This document shows, one piece after another, positions 57,701 to 64,000 of a DNA stretch of 64,000 bases. The notes under the pieces were generated by a model. It did no database searches. It was not told the DNA's origin and saw only the letters and a program-made list of their open reading frames with translations. The position numbers and the translations under genes are program-made. Position 1 is the first letter of the stretch, and every line of letters starts with the position of its first letter. Source of the stretch: Phoma sp. XZ068 (taxonomy: Eukaryota; Ascomycota; Dothideomycetes; Pleosporales; Didymellaceae); assembly GCA_004835665.1 (NCBI GenBank), contig RBKR01000020.1, forward strand, positions 1,116,001-1,180,000, written 5' to 3'.

Positions 57701-60700
57701 GTGCAAGATGCGAGGGATCGCGCTCACAGTGCAATTAAACATTCTGCTTTGCCATTTGACGTGCTTCTGGACGAGCTCAGCGTACCTCGATCAGCCGCAT
57801 GGAGCCCTGTATTCCAAATCTACATGGACTATCGCCTGGTGGTTAAAGAGCAAGCGAAAAAGACCTGGCTCAATTGCAAGATTGATGAAGAGACTTGGCA
57901 TACGGCTCGACATGGCTACGACGTTCTTGTGGAGGTAATGGACAATCCACATGGCGCAACGATCGCAATACATGTTCAGCAAGCATTGTATACCAAACAG
58001 GCAGCGGAACTGCTTGCTAGAAGTTACGCCAATGTTTTAAAACAAGTCGCAGATGCAGGGGGTGACCTTAAAACAAATCGCTTGGAAAAGTGGAATGCAG
58101 ATGATGTTCAAACCGCCCTGAGCATCGGAAAAGGTGATAGCGAGATTACAACCCCAAGTTGCTGACGTGTAGCTAACTGTAATGCCTTTCAGGTCCCGAC
58201 ATGGCACTAGAGTGGCCTCCGATAATCACTGGCAAAGTCGATGACATCATCGCCGAAAGCGCCAACAATATCGCATTAAGAGATGCTTACGGACGGTCGC
58301 TCACATATCGAGCCATGCATGAGCGGGTTGAAGAGATTGCAGCGTCTATCGAGACGTATATGCCCGAGCCTGGAGGCAAGCAAGCCATTGTCGGCGTCTT
58401 CCAGCTACCTTCCATCGACGTTGTCTGTTCAATTCTCGCCATCTGGCGCCTTGGCGCAATCTACATGCCACTCGATCTCATCATTGGCACTGCTCGATTG
58501 CAATCCAATGTTCGAGCAACCCAGCCGGCTGTTATTTTAACAGACCAACACACGGACCGACGGTTGGCAGAGATTGATGAAACCGGGAAAATTGCAACCA
58601 TAAATGTGTCTGAAGACTTGCAAGCCACCTCGACCGATACAAAGCAAGCAAGGAACATTCCGCACGCAGACTCTACGGCTTACATTTTATTCACCAGTGG
58701 ATCCACAGGCGAGCCCAAGGGTATTGTCGTCAAGCACTCGGGTCTGCGAGCTTACCTGGAAGGACTGCACCGCACGTGGGACATTCGCGACAAGGCCAGC
58801 GTCGTTCTGCAGCAGTCGCCGTTGGGGTTTGATCCCTCTATAATTCAAACTTTCGCAGCGCTTTGCACTGGAGGATGTCTGATTGTCGTGCCCGCTGACA
58901 TCCGCGGAGATCCAGTTGAGATAGCAAACCTGATGGTAGAGCATAGAGTAACCTTGACTCACGCCACGCCGTCCGAATACGATATGTGGTTCCGTTTCGC
59001 AGGCAACACATTGCGACGATGCAATACCTGGAAGGCAGCATGGTACGCTGGTGAGCCTGCTACCCCCTCACTTCTTGACGACTTCCGTAGCATGATGGAC
59101 GACATCCCTGGCATTCGCGTATTCAACTGCTATGGTGCGACTGAGACGTCGATTGCTGGCGTCGAAGGTGAAGCAGACCTTCACGATCTTGCAGTCCAAG
59201 TCCCAGTTCCAGGTCGCCCATTACCTAACTATGCATGCTACATTGTGGATGAGGACTTGAAGCCTCAGCCCATCGGAGTCCCTGGAGAAATTGTCTTCGC
59301 CGGGCTGGGCGTTGCAGGGAACAGTTATCTCCATCGTCCAGACCTTACATCGAAAGCATTTTACGAGGACCATCTAAGCGCATCGGATCAGCATGGTTGG
59401 AACAGAATATACCGTACGGGCGACCGAGGACTGCTTGATGAGCATGGCAATATCACAGTTCATGGCAGAACCGCCGGCGACACCCAAGTGAAACTGCGAG
59501 GTTTCAGGATTGAGTTGACGGAAATCGAACGTGTCATGATGCAAGAAGCAGGTGGAGAATTGAGGAATGCTGTTGTTACAATGCGTCGAGATGAGGAGCG
59601 CGAACAGTTCCTCGTAGCCCATGTTCTCTTCGAAGGCATTCGTTATATCTCGGATGAGGCACGTACCAAGTTCATTGACGGTATGATGATGAAGCTACGC
59701 CTTCGGCTGCCTCCTTACATGTGCCCAGCCACGATCATTGCGGTCGGTGGGATGCCGCTGAACTCCCATGGGAAATTGGATCGCAAAAAGGTGCAAGAAC
59801 TACCACTTGCACAGGTGGACTCATCGCCGGCTCCGCAGCTAGGCAGTCTGACCACAACTGAGAAACGTCTTGTTCGGTTGTGGAAATCGATACTGCCGCC
59901 TTGGAGTTTCACAGCTGAGGTGAACCGCGACGTAGACTTCTTCGCCGCCGGTGGTAACTCACTACTACTTGTAAAGCTGCAAGCACTCATCAGGAAAGAG
60001 TTTAACGACGCGCCTAGATTGGTAATGCTGATAAATTCTGCCCAACTCGGTCCCATGGCATCGCTCCTCGACGCTGTCATGGACGACGTTGATTGGGACG
60101 CAGAAATTAGTGTGCAGTTTGATAGTAGTCACAAGCTGGCAACCGCGAGGGCAAAAGACGATGACAGATTAGTGATTGTCCTTACTGGAAGCACTGGATC
60201 CTTGGGTCAGCACATCCTTCAAGTGCTTGTGATGAACCCTCAAGTAAAAACAATCGTCTGTCTAGTGCGCATGATGGAAGGGCGCGATTTGCAAACGCTA
60301 TTTTCGTTTAAAAGCGACAAGATTCAAGTCATAGAAGCTGATCTACCATCTCTACCACAAGACGACATTCTCTCTGAGGCCGACTGCATCTTGCATTGCG
60401 CAGCAGACCGAAACTTCTGGGATGGCTACGATGCTCTGAGACCCATCAACGTTGACGCTGCAAAAGCACTAGTCAGAATTAGCATTCGCACCGGTGCAGC
60501 CTTGCATGTACTCAGCTCGGGTGCTGTGGAGGCATATGAAGACGACGACAATAAGGGTGTTCCATTGTCTCGGCCTTCTCCCAAGGCCGGTTATGTCTCA
60601 ACCAAATGGGTTATGGAGAGATACCTCAAACGCGTCGCGCGTCAGGCTGCGATTCCCATCACGGCTCACCGACCCACACAGACCCGCTTGAGCGAGGAAC

Positions 60701-61113
60701 AGAACAACACAAATTTCGAGGGCGCTGTCGCTGAAGACATGGTCTTAATCTCGAGGCAGCTAGGATACCGACCGGACTTTACCAACTTGAGCGGCACAAT
60801 AGATGTCGCACGGCTGAAAGAGGTTGCAACTGCCATAGCACAGTCGGCCACCTCACGATCCAGTTCTCACACAGACAAAATGACTGTGATAGAACATCCA
60901 GGTTCGGCACGGATTTCGATTGAGGGTCTGGCTTCACGCACCAGTGCACTGCTGCAGCATCGCAGAAACCAACCTGTCGCCGAGATGCCCACAAAGTCCG
61001 CTCTGTTGTGGGTTGGAGATGCAAAACGTACTGGGCTATTCGAGTGGTTCTTTACAGCACAAGACGTGACCATGCAGGATAAGAATGGGAATCGCGTCGT
61101 CACAAAACGCTAA
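48758..61113 (+). CDS. Hybrid PKS-NRPS, KS-AT-DH-CMeT-(psi)ER-KR-ACP-C-A-T-R
   Basis: Six exons (48758-49095, 49152-49465, 49531-49966, 50030-50235, 50313-58133, 58193-61113) give 4,011 residues. All junctions keep frame and restore motifs such as NSFG-FGGTNAH and SIGKG-PDMALEW. KS: DTACSSSL (Cys about 184), HAHGTGT (about 321), HTEGTAG (about 365). AT: GHSSGEIAAAYAAG (about 643). DH: HALQGQTVFP (about 976) and HPGWLDSALQ (about 1150). CMeT: VFEVGAGTGG (about 1425). KR: LLGMTGDLG (about 2123) with S and Y in TSVANVVGTSGQSTY. ACP: GADSIM (about 2437). C: THHISMDG (about 2712). A: FTSGSTGEPKG (about 3204). T: AGGNSLL (about 3626). R: LTGSTGSLG (about 3701) and GYVSTKW (about 3838). It builds a methylated, partly reduced chain, joins it to an amino acid and releases it by reduction or Dieckmann cyclisation. 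No working ER is visible; the neighbouring LovC-type protein would supply it. Confidence 0.95.
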
Positions 61114-61320
61114 GTAGGGTGTTCTACGTGGCTCTACGTCTAATAGTTTACTATAGTAGCTATCTTTCTTATAATATTTAAGATCTAGTTATTCCTTTTC
61201 TTTTATTACTTAACAATATACTATTGTAGTAGAATAGAGTTAAAGTACCTTATACTAACTTAGAGTACGTTAACTAAGTATATATATAATATTAAAGATT
61301 ATATAATATAAATATAATAG

Positions 61321-61428
61321 GTACTTCTTATATTACCTAAAGTAGCTAGTTTTTAATAATATAAGCTATAAGAATATTAGATTATAGAAGAGTATTATAG
61401 TTAAGTAATTTATAATTTAGTACTTTAT
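61321..61428 (+). repeat. 108-bp direct repeat, copy 1
   Basis: From GTACTTCTTATATTACC to TACTTTAT. It matches 61,967-62,074 at all but about seven positions over the same length. Confidence 0.8.
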
Positions 61429-61966
61429 TATTAAAGTTATACTAAGTAAAGCTTAGATACTTACTATTAGATATATAGCTTATAGAAGTTTAATACTTAT
61501 ACTTCTATACTTAGGTAGAGTATACCTACTAGAGTTACCTCTATATAGGGTAACTAGAGTATATAAAGCTAAGTTTACCTATTTATTATAAGGTAGTAAA
61601 TAGTTTACTATTAATTAACTTTATTTAAAACTATTATAGTTCTACCTACTTATATTAATACTTTTCTCTTTAGTACCTCTAGCTATTAGGCCTAATATTC
61701 TATTTATTTTCTTTACTAGAGAGTAGATTATAGTATTATAAAATAAGTAACTAATTAAGCCTTATTATAGAGAAGCTTACTCTAGAACTACTAGAAGTAT
61801 TATTTTCTATTATAATAAGAAAGTTCTCTATATTAAGAATAGTAAAAACTTAGAATATAATACTAAGAGATAATTAACTTATTATCTTTTTAAATATAAT
61901 AAATAAGGTATAAGGCTTACTTATTTAAGTAAGTAGACTCTTTAATAAGTTATAGTAGTATAACAA

Positions 61967-62074
61967 GTACTTTTTATATTACCTAAAGTAGCTAGTCCTT
62001 AATAATATAAGCTATAAGAATATTAGATTATAGAAGAGTATTATAGTTAAGTAGGTTATAATTAAGTACTTTAT
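61967..62074 (+). repeat. 108-bp direct repeat, copy 2
   Basis: Second copy, 646 bp downstream of the first in the same orientation. Nearly all differences are C/T or A/G, as RIP would cause. Confidence 0.8.
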
Positions 62075-62734
62075 ATAGAATATTAATACTAATAGGTATA
62101 AATAATATATACTAAAAAGATTATAATCTTAACTATAAAGATACTAACTATCTATCTTAAAGTACTTATATATATAATAATTCTTAGAGTTAGTAAGGTT
62201 AGTTATATAAAACTCTACTAACCTACTAACTAGTTATATATCTAGGTTATAATTAGCCTCTAACTCTAGGTTATAATCTTTATTATAACTATACTATACT
62301 TCTATATCCTTTATTTTATACCTTAACACCTTGTTTTCCCTTATAGGTTCTAGTATCTTTATTCTTTCTAGAATATCTATAACAAGTAGCCTATAGAGGC
62401 CTAGAATACTCTAGTAGTAGATAGTATAGAATAAGAGCTATAGTATTAGGGAAGGTTATACTTAATATAAAGTATAGTATATTAGTTAAGGTCTATTTAA
62501 TAAGCCTAATAGCCTATTAAGATTAGCCTTTAATTATATAACTTATTCTACTCTAGTAACCTAATAGCTTATTAGGCCCTAGCTAGAGCACTATATATAA
62601 AACTATACTTTAATCTACTATATATCTCCTCTACCTAAAGAGCTTAGCTCTATTAAGCTTCTTCTTTAAGAGCCTTAAGCTCTCCTCTCTTTTTACTAAC
62701 TACTATTCCTACTATGCCTATACACCTCCTTAAT

Positions 62735-63120
62735 TACCTTCTCTAACAACTCTATATTTACTAGTCTTAATAACTACTTAGGTCCCCTTAGGCTAGAGCT
62801 AGGTATCTCTTACCTTAAGCGCTGTTGTACGTATCTCTTACTTTAAGCACTACTGCCTTACTGCCTAAGTATTACCCTCTAATACCTTGTATTTACTAGA
62901 CTTAATAGCTTACTCAAGCAGCTATAAGCTACTTATATTTGTGCTAAATATTTCTTACTTTAAGCGCTGCAGCAAGTGTCTCTTGCTTTAAGCACTGCTG
63001 CCCTAGTGCTTGTATATCCCTCTAATTAGCTTATGTTTACTAGCCTTAGTAACCTATTCTAGCTCTTATATAAATGCTTTAAGCTAATTGCCTCTTACTT
63101 TAAGCGCTGCAGCTTTACTG
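62735..63120 (+). repeat. Minisatellite with a period of about 143 bp
   Basis: The segment CTTACTTTAAGCGCTGCAGC and variants recurs at about 62,808, 62,834, 62,952, 62,980 and 63,092. A linked segment TTTACTAG(A/C)CTTAATA recurs at about 62,757, 62,892 and 63,036. Together they form two full units and flanking partial units. The GC-bearing AAGCGCTGCAG core stands out from the surrounding AT-rich DNA. Confidence 0.65.
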
Positions 63121-63155
63121 CCTCTTTCTGTCTATTAGTGAGTGTGGTCTACGCG

Positions 63156-63479
63156 CTAGTATTGCCCTGTCTTCCTGTGCGCGATCCATTGTTGAAGGAA
63201 GCATGAAACATCCTTCCTATGAACGATTGTATTCCTCAGACTGTGAGTTTTATTGAGGTGCTTCCGAAATTCTCCCCAATTGACTGTAAGCCAGATACAA
63301 TGTGGGCAGCTGACCCCCCTTACAGGAGCCGCCAGGAACAGCAACACCCGGCTGTCGTTTGGAAGTGGGACGATGTTCGAGTCTTCCTGCGCTACGGGAA
63401 GATGTTTGTATCGGCGAAGTATAGCTGTGGATAGCCTGCTGCTGATGTTGTGATGTTGTTGGAGATGATTGGGGAGCAC
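63156..63479 (-). pseudogene. Truncated C2H2 zinc-finger protein remnant (repeat-associated)
   Basis: A 107-codon minus-strand frame encodes SCPHCIWLTVNWGEFRKHLN followed by KTH. Its cysteine and histidine spacing is exactly C-x2-C-x12-H-x4-H, a classical zinc finger. It is followed by DVSCFLQQWIAHRKTGQY and then stops at the edge of the AT-rich island. The pattern of a finger followed by a Leu-Gln-x-Trp ... Tyr block recalls the N-terminal domain of fungal OrsD-like proteins of unknown function, which are often found in repeat-rich regions. The rest of such a protein is missing. I read it as a remnant cut off by the repeat island; chance is not excluded. Confidence 0.35.
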
Positions 63480-64000
63480 CTTTTGGGGAATGGCGCTTCT
63501 GCAGAGTGTGCAAAACAGATAGCCATGTGATGGCAGATAGGAAATGATGTCTGGCGTTTCCCTCGCTTCTACCTAAAAGCAAGCAGTCAATCAATCTGAG
63601 GATACTGGCATAGTTGCCCGCCTACCTGCCTCAGCGAGAAGAGAAAGGGGGTTTGGAAGGCCAGACTGCAACGTGCAGCAGCTAGGATTGACAGGATGTC
63701 CTGTATAGATTTTCCACGTACGAGACATGGACTAGAATCAGTGCTTCCGCCCCGTGGTTGCAGCAGTTGCAACAGATGGGAGGTTCAGCACGACAGTGGA
63801 GTCAAGATGGCTCAAAGGGGTAAGTGCAGGGGTAGGTACCTACACTATAGAGAAGATACCTACGCTATAGAGAAGGTGCCCGCGCTATAGAGGTGCCTAC
63901 GCTACGTAAATAGACGGGCCTAAAATACTCCTAAGAGTTAGAAACTAAGACGTTCTATAAGGACGATACGACATAGGAAGAGAATCCGCGCACTTAGAAA
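63480..64000. other. Window end: no complete gene, short tandem repeat
   Basis: No gene was recognised. The composition becomes AT-rich again after 63,890. Confidence 0.4.
63839..63908 (+). repeat. 20-bp tandem repeat
   Basis: About three and a half units of CCTACGCTATAGAGAAGRTR type, starting at 63,839, 63,859, 63,879 (shortened) and 63,896. They adjoin another AT-rich stretch. Confidence 0.7.

Larger units (their letters stand above)
61114..63150. repeat. 2 kb very AT-rich repeat island, RIP-like
   Basis: Immediately after the PKS-NRPS stop the sequence switches to AT- and TA-rich DNA (for example TATATATAATATTAAAGATT) with no open frame. Internal repeats (108-bp direct repeat, about 143-bp tandem units) show that it derives from repetitive DNA. 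The excess of TpA over CpA fits repeat-induced point mutation. The original element is not recognisable. Confidence 0.75.

Overview
The window is nuclear DNA of a filamentous ascomycete (Pezizomycotina). Genes have short introns (47-117 nt, mostly GTAAGT/GTATGT donors and CTAAC/CTAAT branch sites). Gene-rich stretches of balanced composition alternate with very AT-rich, TpA-rich islands that look RIP-mutated. A Dothideomycete is a reasonable guess from gene types and this layout, but that is inference.

Left part (1-17.5 kb), housekeeping and single genes: a Pex22-like peroxin (partial) divergent from the gamma subunit of eIF2B; a 3 kb partly AT-rich gap; a BTB-like protein with lysine-rich tandem repeats; a secreted three-module PAN/apple-like protein; a secreted lactonase-type beta-propeller; an acetate/ammonium transporter of the Ato/GPR1-FUN34-YaaH family; and an unrecognised 283-residue protein.

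Middle part (18-33 kb), accessory metabolism: an AusD/Trt5-type methyltransferase, an MFS transporter, a complete urea amidolyase (Dur1,2) whose C-terminal biotin site is unusual, a divergent Zn2Cys6 regulator, and a feruloyl esterase/tannase-family hydrolase. A 3.5 kb gap with no convincing gene follows.

Right part (36-61 kb), a compact secondary-metabolite cluster: Zn2Cys6 regulator, FAD monooxygenase, MFS exporter, O-methyltransferase-fold protein, CrtC/Diels-Alderase-family protein, trans-acting enoyl reductase and a 4,011-residue PKS-NRPS (KS-AT-DH-CMeT-KR-ACP-C-A-T-R). The set matches the equisetin/phomasetin type: the synthase and trans enoyl reductase make a methylated polyene fused to an amino acid, the Diels-Alderase-like protein would fold it to a decalin, and tailoring enzymes and a transporter finish and export it. 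The product is not known. In the O-methyltransferase-fold protein the usual catalytic His of the His-Asp pair is Asn, so it may methylate nitrogen or act as a SAM-dependent cyclase rather than as a normal O-methyltransferase. The cluster ends abruptly against a 2 kb AT-rich repeat island (61.1-63.1 kb), beyond which lie minisatellites and a truncated C2H2 zinc-finger gene remnant.
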